From NCBI RefSeq assembly GCF_019049255.1, contig NZ_JAGMUJ010000040.1:258139-316551 (forward strand): a stretch of 58,413 nt of DNA, read 5' to 3'. Numbering within the stretch: the first letter of the stretch is position 1; each line of letters starts with the position of its first letter. This DNA is from Streptomyces sp. AC558_RSS880. Lineage in GTDB: Bacteria > Actinomycetota > Actinomycetes > Streptomycetales > Streptomycetaceae. Below, piece by piece: positions 17,401 through 23,822 of this stretch. The notes beneath the pieces were generated by a model. It did no database searches, was not told where the DNA came from, and was given only the letters and a program-made list of their open reading frames with translations. The position numbers were made by a program, and so were the translations under genes.

Positions 17401-17549
17401 ACGGCATGGCGCTCCTGGTCGTCGAGCACGATCTCGACCTGGTCGCCGGCCTCGCCGACGTCGTGCACGTGATGGCGGCGGGCCGGATCGTCGCCTCCGG
17501 ACCGCCCCGGAACGTCCTGGACGCCCTCGGGGAGGCGACCGGCCCGTGA
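14463..17549 (+). CDS. LivH-LivM-LivG triple fusion: ABC importer permease, permease and ATPase in one chain
   Basis: A 1028-aa fusion. Residues about 1-292 are a LivH permease (TYRATGVLNFAHGAIAM, typical of LivH helix 2). Residues about 296-595 are a LivM permease (TGRGGQISLGQAAYAGLGA and RGRTGRALAAVRDHEAGARAAGV). Residues about 600-798 form a roughly 200-aa disordered linker rich in Pro, Gly, Arg, Glu and Thr. Residues 799-1028 are a LivG ATPase: Walker A GPNGAGKST, Q-loop in TFQQLAVF, Walker B VLLLDEP, D-loop AAGLD, switch His in VEHD. The ABC signature is unusual (LPTGTLRR in place of LSxGQxRR). Length is close to the sum of three normal subunits. It would form the membrane core of a LivK-dependent importer, with LivF encoded by the overlapping next gene. 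No frameshift is needed: the frame is open throughout. Confidence 0.88.
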   Translation: MSSLTYDLTLAGLSVGAAAALTGIGLIVTYRATGVLNFAHGAIAMVCAYVLRGLVVDRGWPLWWAAALTLLVVAPGIGVVLERFVFRPLSVRGGDPARTLVASLGVFVLLVGGAALVWGQGARDDAPVLVAAEPWGQLAVVAVLAAGVGAVIRRTRFGRELRAVVDDRRLAVLAGVDADRVAAAGWAFGSFTAGLTGVLLAPYVRLDPYGLPLLVMEVVAVAVAARMRGLTVAVVVALGVGVAQSQLTRLHPSGWGEPLLQAIGANLFVVALLVATLVLPGVGTRDALPHPVTARVSTPPGAWIVAGVLFLLPLGFAGRDLHTAVQVPALGVVLLSLVVVTGRGGQISLGQAAYAGLGALFTALLAAGRFPGLPRLPELAALAVAVVLVAPLGVLTGWPAIGRRGLALALATFAVGVGVSRFVFDQPYATSGLSLGRPAGFDGDRAYYVLELVLLACALLAARALRRGRTGRALAAVRDHEAGARAAGVRVPSLKLLAFVSGAALAALGGGMLGMGLRAFDPAAYDPVRGLLWFAAVVVLGADSTLGALLAAALLVGLDAGTRGGVAAAVIGVLAVLSGRFPDGPHEVLRDAANRLRVRFRPAPAPLAAHRRARPHPPGPPPGPPRVPAGATATGAGPGPDARAGEPGEHGAGSRTGMPERTAPGTRTGEPGTGALGRPEATGGPRTSASRPADGPARRQGATEATGDERATGQPPGHPREEEPAAEGPPGHEPARRQDDTGRETTEDERARELPGRGAPHAPHRPSAPGAPAPVREGGGEAPVGRRPAGPSAPAPGPPVLAARGLRVRYGGFTALDGVDLDVPAGRVTAVVGPNGAGKSTLFHCLAGTLHPTRGSVSLDGRDITRRPAHARTRLGIARTFQQLAVFPTLTVTENVRVGAEQGRLPDPGAVERTLRLFGLDGPMRARPAAGLPTGTLRRVELARALATAPRVLLLDEPAAGLDTAEVTALARVLGALAADGMALLVVEHDLDLVAGLADVVHVMAAGRIVASGPPRNVLDALGEATGP

Positions 17550-18208
17550 CCACCATCGCCCTGCGCCACGCGCGCGTGCGCCACGGCCCCCTGGAGGCCC
17601 TGCACGGCGTCACCCTCGTCGCGCCCGGCCCCGGCCTCACCGTATTGCTGGGCCGCAACGGCTCCGGCCGTACGACCGCCCTGCGCGCGCTGGCCGGCGA
17701 CGTGCCGCTGTCCGGCGGGGCCGTCGTGTGGGACGGGCTGGACGTGACCGGCGTACCGGCGTACGAGCGGGCCCGGCGCGGGCTGTGCCTGGTGCCGGAG
17801 CGGCGGGCGGTGTTCGGTTCCCTCACCGTGCGGGAGAACCTCGCCCTCGCCCTCCCCGACCCCGCTCGCGCCCTCGACGCCTACCCGCGGCTGCGGCCGC
17901 TGCTGGAGCGCCGGGCCGGCACGCTCTCCGGAGGCGAGCAGCGGATGCTGGCCCTGTGCCGGGCGTTGTCGCCGCGCGTGCGCGTGGTGCTCGTCGACGA
18001 GCCCGTCCAGGGCATGTCACCGGCGGTCGCGGCCCGTACGTACGCGCTGCTGACCGCGCTCGACGCGTGCGTGGTCCTCGCCGAGCAGCGGCTGCCGCCC
18101 GCCCTGCACGGCCGGCCCGCCTTCGTGTACGTGCTGCGCCGGGGCGCGGTGGTGTTCGCCGGTGAGGCCGGTGAACTCGGCCGGTCCGCCTCCGCGCGGC
18201 AGCCGTAG
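17546..18208 (+). CDS. LivF-like ABC ATPase with Walker A lysine replaced by arginine
   Basis: A 220-aa LivF-type ATPase, slightly shorter than the usual 230-240. Its GTG start overlaps the fusion gene stop by 4 nt (GTGA), so the two are translationally coupled. The signature LSGGEQRMLALCRAL and Walker B VVLVDEPVQGMSP are normal for LivF. Walker A reads GRNGSGRT: the invariant lysine is arginine. In ABC ATPases this lysine contacts ATP phosphates and its change normally abolishes or strongly reduces hydrolysis, so one nucleotide site of the LivG/LivF heterodimer may be degenerate. The sequence codon is cgt, clear within a well-conserved context. Confidence 0.85.
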   Translation: MTTIALRHARVRHGPLEALHGVTLVAPGPGLTVLLGRNGSGRTTALRALAGDVPLSGGAVVWDGLDVTGVPAYERARRGLCLVPERRAVFGSLTVRENLALALPDPARALDAYPRLRPLLERRAGTLSGGEQRMLALCRALSPRVRVVLVDEPVQGMSPAVAARTYALLTALDACVVLAEQRLPPALHGRPAFVYVLRRGAVVFAGEAGELGRSASARQP

Positions 18209-18235
18209 GCCCCGTCCGGCCGGCCGGACGGGGCC
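18208..18235. terminator. Perfect 28-nt palindrome, bidirectional terminator after livF
   Basis: The palindrome starts on the last base of the livF stop codon and lies 24 nt from the stop of the convergent rpf gene. It is completely self-complementary (14 + 14) and GC-rich. Confidence 0.8.
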
Positions 18236-18259
18236 CGTGTCCCGGGTGAGGGGGGCGGC

Positions 18260-18907
18260 TCAGACGTCGAGACGCTGCCCGGGCACGATCACGTCGGGGT
18301 CCCCGCCGATGACGGACCGGTTGGCCTCGTACAGGCGCTGCCAGCTCGTGCCGTACCGCGCGGCGATCCCGCTCAGCGTGTCGCCCGCGCGGACGGTGTG
18401 GTCGCCGCGGGACGCGCCCCGGTCCGTGTGCCCGGACGGTGCCGAAGTCCTGGCCGGCTCCGACGGTTTCGACGGATTCGACCGCTTCGACGGGGTTCGC
18501 TCCGCGGTCACCGGGTCCGCGGCGGGTGCGTTCCCGGCCGCCCCCGCGCGCGCCGAGCAGGTCGGCCAGGCGCCCCAGCCCTGGGCGCGCTGCACCTTCG
18601 TGGCGATCGCGATCTGCTGGGACCTGGTGGCCCGGTCGGCCGTCGGCGCGTGGGCCGTGCCGCCGTAGGCGCGCCAGGTGGCGGCGGAGAACTGCAGTCC
18701 GCCGTAGTAGCCGTTGCCGGTGTTGATGTGCCAGTCGCCGCCGCTCTCGCACTGTGCGATGCGGTCCCACACTCCGCTGTCCGCCGCCGTGGCGGTCCCG
18801 GTCGCGGCGAGCAGTCCGAGGGGCGCGAGCAGTGCCGCGCCGGCCAGGACGGCCGCCGTACGGGTCGTGCGGACGTGGTCGCGGGTGTTATCGGCACATG
18901 CGGACAT
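18260..18907 (-). CDS. Resuscitation-promoting-factor-like muralytic enzyme with LysM domain
   Basis: A 215-aa secreted protein: signal peptide (to about residue 42, ATATAAD), an Rpf transglycosylase domain (about 44-118) with catalytic glutamate in IAQCESGGDWHIN and the conserved NTGNGYYGGLQFS and TWRAYGG, a Ser/Pro/Arg-rich linker, and a C-terminal LysM (about 168-214: HTVRAGDTLSGIAARYG). It should cleave peptidoglycan during spore germination or growth, binding through LysM. AAGGA lies 8 nt before the ATG but can pair within a hairpin of the leader. Streptomyces carry several Rpf paralogues; I cannot assign a letter. Confidence 0.92.
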   Translation of the reverse strand: MSACADNTRDHVRTTRTAAVLAGAALLAPLGLLAATGTATAADSGVWDRIAQCESGGDWHINTGNGYYGGLQFSAATWRAYGGTAHAPTADRATRSQQIAIATKVQRAQGWGAWPTCSARAGAAGNAPAADPVTAERTPSKRSNPSKPSEPARTSAPSGHTDRGASRGDHTVRAGDTLSGIAARYGTSWQRLYEANRSVIGGDPDVIVPGQRLDV

Positions 18908-19049
18908 GTAGGTCCTTCCCGAAGGACTCGGGGTCCCCGAGGCGGAGCGCCGCCCGCCGCGTCATGGGACGCGTGGGCCGCGCTCGCCCCGTCCGCCTCC
19001 GGGTCGTGCGGTGGTGCCGTGCGGTGTGGTCGGCGGACGTACCCGAGCG
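18908..19049 (-). promoter_or_regulatory. Structured 5' leader of the rpf gene, candidate riboswitch
   Basis: On the minus strand the roughly 140 nt before the ATG can fold into nested helices: 19044-19049 with 18981-18986, enclosing 19032-19038 with 18991-18997; then hairpins 18941-18954 and 18928-18940; and finally 18912-18917 with 18922-18927, which contains the ribosome site. c-di-AMP (ydaO) riboswitches have been reported before Streptomyces rpf and related cell-wall hydrolase genes. The layout is compatible, but I could not match the full consensus by eye, so the class is not established. Confidence 0.4.
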
Positions 19050-19264
19050 GTGCTCGTTGCACACGGCGGAGGAATCTAAGGAGCCTCCGGCACCGGGATC
19101 AACCAACGTCCCGTCGCTCCAGGCCAGTTGCCCCTTACCTCGAGTAGCGGCGATTTCCGGCCACCCATTTCATTCCCTGATTTCGGGATTTGTCGACCAG
19201 CGCACGAGGTGCCCTGTGAGCCACTTCACCCCTTCAACGGCGCTGCGACAGCAAGGAGTTGACG

Positions 19265-19372
19265 ATGAGTGGCCGGTTCCGCGCCGAACGTGACCGTGTG
19301 CGCTGGATGGTTCGATTCCGTTCGCCCTGGGGCGTGACTACCGCCACAGATCGCCCGTTGTCTTCTTCATGA
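19265..19372 (+). CDS. Candidate 35-aa small ORF with strong ribosome site
   Basis: AAGGAG lies 7 nt before an ATG opening a 35-codon frame (begins MSGRFRAERDRVRWMVRF) rich in Arg with two Trp. Its TGA overlaps an ATG (19369) that is in frame with the next gene, so translation could be coupled. Third-position GC is lower than in real neighbours, so it may be a leader peptide rather than a functional protein, or chance. I know of no homologue. Confidence 0.35.
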   Translation: MSGRFRAERDRVRWMVRFRSPWGVTTATDRPLSSS

Positions 19373-19446
19373 GCCGGGGACCCACCCGGACCACGGGCCG
19401 GGAGCCACCCGGCCTCGCCACGCACCGCATCCCGAGGGAGCCACCC

Positions 19447-20229
19447 GTGCCGCGCATGCTCGACGTCAGCGACGAGGTACGCGCCGAGATCGGCGACGAA
19501 GAAGCAGCCCGCCTGCTCGCCGGGGAGTCCGCCCCGGGCAGTTACGACTGCACCTCCTGCCGCACCCCGGGCGACCCGGAGCAGGAGCGCACCAGCACCG
19601 TCCTGTTCATCGGGGACGAGACCGCCGTCCTCGCCTTCGCCCACGCCGGCTGCCTGCCCTCGCAGGTCGTCCAGGTCACCGAGGAACAGCTCCAGGGGGC
19701 CGTGCGGGCCATCGGCGGCGACACCGGGGAACCGGCGTCCGCGAAGGCCGCCCCCGAGCAGGCCGTGCTCGGGGTGACCAGCGGACTGGTCCTGATCTCC
19801 GGGGAGTTGCACCCGGCGCTGGTCGTGGAGCCGACCGCGCCGGTCGCGCGGCCCGGTTCGCCCGGGGCCGGCGACGACTTCCTGCCGCTCCTCATCGAGC
19901 AGGGCTTCATGCCCCTGACCGAGCTGTCGGCCGTACCGCCGGCGCTGCACGGCTGGTCGGTCCTGCTCGCCGCGGGGCAGCTGCACGCCGTGCTCCAGCC
20001 GAACCCCCACGGCGGCCGTCCGGTGGCCTGGTGGCAGGCGCACCAGCCGCTCCAGGTCACCGACGGCTGGCGGTCGGCCGCCAACAAGCACCAGCAGGTG
20101 CTGATGTTCGCGGCCCCGGTCGGCTCGATCGGCCGCCAGCCGCGCGAGGACCTGCTGCGCGACGCGCTGGACAAGGCGGCGGCGAACGGGAAGCTCGTCG
20201 CCGCGGCGCTGCCCCTCGCCGGCCTCTGA
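19447..20229 (+). CDS. Conserved-looking protein of unknown function (260 aa)
   Basis: Soluble, with no signal or membrane segment. Residues about 30-45 contain YDCTSCRTPGDP, a possible half zinc site, and a second Cys lies in FAHAGCLPSQV. The rest alternates beta strands and helices with an acidic N-terminus (DVSDEVRAEIGDEEAARLL). The GTG at 19447 has GGGAG 8 nt upstream and is preferred; an in-frame ATG at 19369 overlapping the small ORF is the alternative. I do not recognise the family and propose no function. The next gene starts 99 nt downstream in the same direction. Confidence 0.75.
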   Translation: MPRMLDVSDEVRAEIGDEEAARLLAGESAPGSYDCTSCRTPGDPEQERTSTVLFIGDETAVLAFAHAGCLPSQVVQVTEEQLQGAVRAIGGDTGEPASAKAAPEQAVLGVTSGLVLISGELHPALVVEPTAPVARPGSPGAGDDFLPLLIEQGFMPLTELSAVPPALHGWSVLLAAGQLHAVLQPNPHGGRPVAWWQAHQPLQVTDGWRSAANKHQQVLMFAAPVGSIGRQPREDLLRDALDKAAANGKLVAAALPLAGL

Positions 20230-20328
20230 CCGATCCCGCCGGTGCCCGGCCGGCACCCGACCGGAGCACTGACGGCGAATGCCGCAAAAGGGCCGCATCC
20301 CTTACGGCACGGGGTCGTTTGGACATAC

Positions 20329-20709
20329 GTGCACGCATACGACGTTCCCCGCCGCCAGTCCCTCGCCTCGGTCCCCGCACCCGCGCGCCCGGCGCAGGGC
20401 TCCCGGAGCGGCCTCTCGGCCACGCCGATCTACGACGCCCTCTACACCGAGTACGTCAAGTCCTTCCGTTCGCTGCCGGGTGACCGCAGCGGCGAGGAGG
20501 AGCTGGGCTTCACCGCCTTCGGGAACATCCCGCGCAGTACGGACTCGTACGGCGGCCACGGCTCGAGCACGTTCGGCACCTCCCTCGTGAGCGTCGGCCG
20601 CCAGGGCACCGGGCCGCAGTGGCAGCGGGTCGGCACGGTCGGCCGGCCCGCCTCCGGGATGCACCACGTGCCGGCCGGACTGCCGCCGGCCCCGCGCAGG
20701 GGCGCCTGA
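20329..20709 (+). CDS. Small protein of unknown function (126 aa)
   Basis: A 126-aa protein, probably mostly disordered: basic N-terminus (HAYDVPRRQSL), a short ordered-looking core (ATPIYDALYTEYVKSFRSLPGD, split here by its helix end, then SGEEELGFTAFG) and a Gly/Ser/Pro-rich tail ending APRRGA. The YDALYTEYVKSFR helix is the likely functional segment. GTG 20329 is a guess, since no good Shine-Dalgarno is seen. Codon use is normal for the window, and a strong terminator follows 10 nt after the stop, which supports a real gene. Family not recognised. Confidence 0.6.
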   Translation: MHAYDVPRRQSLASVPAPARPAQGSRSGLSATPIYDALYTEYVKSFRSLPGDRSGEEELGFTAFGNIPRSTDSYGGHGSSTFGTSLVSVGRQGTGPQWQRVGTVGRPASGMHHVPAGLPPAPRRGA

Positions 20710-20718
20710 CCCGGGCAC

Positions 20719-20755
20719 GGTGAAGGGGCGGCCCCACCGGGACCGCCCCTTCACC
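20719..20755. terminator. Bidirectional terminator before der
   Basis: A perfect 13-bp stem (20719-20731 with 20743-20755) and 11-nt loop between the convergent small gene and der. Confidence 0.85.
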
Positions 20756-20769
20756 ATGTCTGCCGTCGG

Positions 20770-22260
20770 CTACTTCTTCTTGCCGCGCTTCTCCCGCACC
20801 CGCACGGAGATGTGGATCGGCGTCCCCTCGAAGCCGAACTCCTCGCGCAGTCGGCGCTCGATGAACCGCCGGTAGCCGGCCTCGATGAAGCCGGAGGCGA
20901 ACAGCACGAACCGCGGCGGCTTGGTGCCGGCCTGGGTGCCGAACAGGATGCGCGGCTGCTTGCCGCCCCGCACGGGGTGCGGGTGGGCGGCGACCAGCTC
21001 GCCGAGGAAGGCGTTCAGCCTGCCCGTCGGAACCCGGGTCTCCCAGCCCTCCAGGGCCGTCTCGATGGCCGGGACCAGCTTCTCCATGTGCCGGCCGGTG
21101 CGGGCCGACACGTTCACCCGGGGCGCCCACGCCACCTGGCCGAGCTCGGTCTCGATCTCCCGCTCCAGGTAGTAGCGGCGCTCCTCGTCGAGGGTGTCCC
21201 ACTTGTTGTACGCGAGGACGAGGGCGCGGCCCGCCTCCACGGCCATGGTGACGATCCGCTGGTCCTGCACCGAGATGGAGTCGGCGGCGTCGATGAGGAC
21301 GACGGCCACCTCCGCCTTCTCGACGGCGGCGGCGGTGCGCAGCGAGGCGTAGTAGTCGGCGCCCTGCTGGAGGTGGACGCGCTTGCGGATGCCCGCCGTG
21401 TCGACGAACTTCCAGGTCTTGCCGCCGAGTTCGATCATCTCGTCGACCGGGTCACGGGTGGTGCCGGCGAGTTCGTTGACGACGACCCGGTCCTCGCCCG
21501 CGACCTTGTTCAGCAGCGAGGACTTGCCGACGTTGGGCCTGCCGATCAGGGCCACCCGGCGGGGGCCGCCGACGGCGGTGCCGAAGGTCTGCGCCGGGGC
21601 CTCGGGCAGCACCTCCAGGACCTGGTCCAGCATGTCGCCGGTGCCGCGGCCGTGCAGGGCGGAGACCGGGTACGGCTCCCCCAGGCCCAGGGACCACAGG
21701 TAGGCCGCGTCGGCCTCGCCGCTCGGGCCGTCCACCTTGTTGGCGCACAGCACGACCGGCTTGCCGGCCTTGCGCAGCAGCCGGACGACGGCCTCGTCGG
21801 TGTCGGTGGCGCCGACCTTGGCGTCGACGACGAAGACGACCGCGTCGGCGGCCTCGATGGCGTACTCGGCCTGGGCGGCCACGGAGGCGTCGATGCCGAG
21901 GACGTCCTGCTCCCAGCCGCCGGTGTCGACGACCTTGAAGCGGCGGCCCGCCCACTCGGCCTCGTAGGTGACGCGGTCGCGGGTGACGCCCGGCTTGTCC
22001 TCGACGACCGCCTCACGGCGGCCGATGATGCGGTTCACCAGGGTCGACTTGCCGACATTGGGACGGCCGACGACGGCGAGCACGGGCAGCGGACCGTGGC
22101 CCGCCGCCTCGAGGGCGCCCTCGACGTCCTCGAGGTCGAAGCCCTCCTCCGCGGCGAGCTCCATGAACTCCGCGAACTCGGCATCGCCCAGCGCCCCGTG
22201 GTCGTGCTCGTGCGCACCCTCGTACGCGTCCGAGCCGTCGGGCTGGATGTGGTCGTTCAT
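20770..22260 (-). CDS. der: Ribosome-assembly GTPase Der (EngA)
   Basis: A 496-aa double-GTPase. After an acidic N-terminal extension of about 58 residues come G domain 1 (GRPNVGKSTLVNRI, DTGGWE, NKVD) and G domain 2 (GRPNVGKSSLLNKV, DTAGIRKR, NKWD), then a C-terminal KH-like domain (about 400-496, ending REKRGKKK). Der binds the 50S precursor and is essential for large-subunit assembly. It is the last gene of the aroH-tyrA-cmk-plsC-der run, 78 nt after plsC; cmk-der linkage is common in actinobacteria. Confidence 0.97.
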   Translation of the reverse strand: MNDHIQPDGSDAYEGAHEHDHGALGDAEFAEFMELAAEEGFDLEDVEGALEAAGHGPLPVLAVVGRPNVGKSTLVNRIIGRREAVVEDKPGVTRDRVTYEAEWAGRRFKVVDTGGWEQDVLGIDASVAAQAEYAIEAADAVVFVVDAKVGATDTDEAVVRLLRKAGKPVVLCANKVDGPSGEADAAYLWSLGLGEPYPVSALHGRGTGDMLDQVLEVLPEAPAQTFGTAVGGPRRVALIGRPNVGKSSLLNKVAGEDRVVVNELAGTTRDPVDEMIELGGKTWKFVDTAGIRKRVHLQQGADYYASLRTAAAVEKAEVAVVLIDAADSISVQDQRIVTMAVEAGRALVLAYNKWDTLDEERRYYLEREIETELGQVAWAPRVNVSARTGRHMEKLVPAIETALEGWETRVPTGRLNAFLGELVAAHPHPVRGGKQPRILFGTQAGTKPPRFVLFASGFIEAGYRRFIERRLREEFGFEGTPIHISVRVREKRGKKK

Positions 22261-22338
22261 GAAGTCCGTACCTCTGCGTTCATCGTGGTGATCGGTGGAA
22301 CGCCCCGCATGCGAGGCTGATCCACTACTCAGTGTCGC

Positions 22339-22986
22339 CTAGCGCCCGGTGAGGCGCCTGGCGTTTTCCAGGTGCGCGGTGAGCTGCTTCTGGATGCGCT
22401 CGGTCGCCTCGTCCAGCGCCTTGCGCGTACGTCTGCCGGTGCCGTCGCCGGCGTCGAAGGGGTCGCCGAAGACGACGTCGACGCGGGAGCGCAGCGGGGG
22501 CAGTGCCTTTATCAACCGTCCGGACCGCTCGGAACTTCCCAGGACGGCGACCGGCACGATCGGCGCGCCGCTGCGGACGGCGAAGTACGCGAGCCCCGCG
22601 CGGAGCGCGGCGAAGTCGCCCTCGCCCCGTGTGCCCTCGGGGAAGATGCCGAGGACGCCACCCTGCTCCAGCACGCCCAGCGCCCGGGAGATCGCCGTGC
22701 GGTCGGTGCTGTGCCGGTCCACCTTCAGCTGGCCGATGCCGGTCAGGAACGGGTCGAGCGGGCCGACGAACGCCTCCTTCTTGATCAGGAAGTGCGTCGG
22801 CCGGGGCGCCACGCCCATGACCATGGGGCCGTCGACGTTGTGGGAGTGGTTCACGGCGAAGATCACCGGGCCGGCCGCGGGCACCCGCCAGGCGCCCAGC
22901 ACACGCGGCTTGAACAGCCCGTACATCAGGCCGACGCCGATGCGCCGGCCGACCTCGGCGCCGCGCACCGATGGGACGTCGGTCAC
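22339..22986 (-). CDS. 1-acyl-sn-glycerol-3-phosphate acyltransferase family protein (PlsC-like)
   Basis: A 215-aa membrane-associated acyltransferase. The HX4D catalytic motif is in NHSHNVDGP, the glycerophosphate-binding FPEGTRGEGD follows about 70 residues later, and PIVPVAVLGS is the third family block. The GTG start overlaps the cmk stop by 4 nt (GTGA), implying translational coupling. It should add an acyl chain to lysophosphatidate, or a related lipid, at the inner membrane face. The cmk-plsC-der arrangement is conserved in actinobacteria. Confidence 0.9.
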   Translation of the reverse strand: MTDVPSVRGAEVGRRIGVGLMYGLFKPRVLGAWRVPAAGPVIFAVNHSHNVDGPMVMGVAPRPTHFLIKKEAFVGPLDPFLTGIGQLKVDRHSTDRTAISRALGVLEQGGVLGIFPEGTRGEGDFAALRAGLAYFAVRSGAPIVPVAVLGSSERSGRLIKALPPLRSRVDVVFGDPFDAGDGTGRRTRKALDEATERIQKQLTAHLENARRLTGR

Positions 22987-23669
22987 TTCCCGGCCCGCTT
23001 CTCCTCGACGAGGGTGACGACACACTCGATGACCTGCTGGAGCGTGAGGTCGGTGGTGTCCACCTCGACCGCGTCGTCCGCCTTGGCCAGCGGGGAGGTC
23101 TTGCGGCCGGCGTCGGCCGCGTCCCGCTTGATCAGGGCCTCGCGGGTGGCGTGGACGTCGGCGCCCTTGAGCTCACCGCTGCGGCGGGCGGCACGGGCCT
23201 CCGCGCTGGCGGTGAGGAAGATCTTCAGGTCGGCGTCGGGCAGCACGGTGGTGCCGATGTCGCGGCCCTCGACGACGATGCCGGTGACGGCGGAGGCGGC
23301 GATGGACCGCTGCAGCTCGGTGATCCGGGTCCGCACCTCGGGGACCGCGGAGACCGCGCTGACCTTGGAGGTGACGTCCTGTCCGCGGATCGGGCCGGCC
23401 ACGTCGACGCCGTCGACGGTGATCGTCGGGTCCTGGGGGTCCGTACCGGAGACGATCTCGGGCTTGCCGGCGACGGCGGCGATCGCGGAGGGGTCGTCTA
23501 TGTCGATGCCGTTGGTCACCATCCACCAGGTGATGGCCCGGTACTGGGCGCCGGTGTCCAGGTAGCTCAGGCCGAGCTGCGCCGCCACGGCCTTCGACGT
23601 GCTCGACTTGCCCGTGCCGGAGGGGCCGTCGATGGCGACAATCACGGGCTGGGCGGCGCCGTTTTCCAC
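22983..23669 (-). CDS. cmk: Cytidylate kinase
   Basis: A 228-aa P-loop kinase: Walker A GPSGTGKSST, the CMP-binding YLDTGAQYRA and VVEGRDIGTTVLPDA, and LID arginines in ARRSGE and KRDAADAGRKTSPL. It phosphorylates CMP and dCMP. GTG 23669 has GGAAGG upstream and places the P-loop near residue 12, as in the family. Codes directly before plsC with a 4-nt overlap; 153 nt separate it from tyrA, so it may have its own promoter. Confidence 0.95.
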   Translation of the reverse strand: MENGAAQPVIVAIDGPSGTGKSSTSKAVAAQLGLSYLDTGAQYRAITWWMVTNGIDIDDPSAIAAVAGKPEIVSGTDPQDPTITVDGVDVAGPIRGQDVTSKVSAVSAVPEVRTRITELQRSIAASAVTGIVVEGRDIGTTVLPDADLKIFLTASAEARAARRSGELKGADVHATREALIKRDAADAGRKTSPLAKADDAVEVDTTDLTLQQVIECVVTLVEEKRAGK

Positions 23670-23822
23670 GGGGGAACACCTTCCTGGTGCGGTGGAGTGG
23701 TGTGTGCGGGGCGCGGACACGCCCCGCACCAGGTTACCGGCCTCCCGGAACCCTTCCGACAAGCGGACGATCCGGCCCTTCGGGGGGAAGGACCGCCTCC
23801 GGGCCTCCCCCGCCCCGGGCCG

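Noticed and set aside
17655..17685. Suspected frameshift or sequencing error at the LivF Walker A.
   Set aside because: The frame is intact on both sides and a single codon (cgt for Arg) is changed in an otherwise normal motif.
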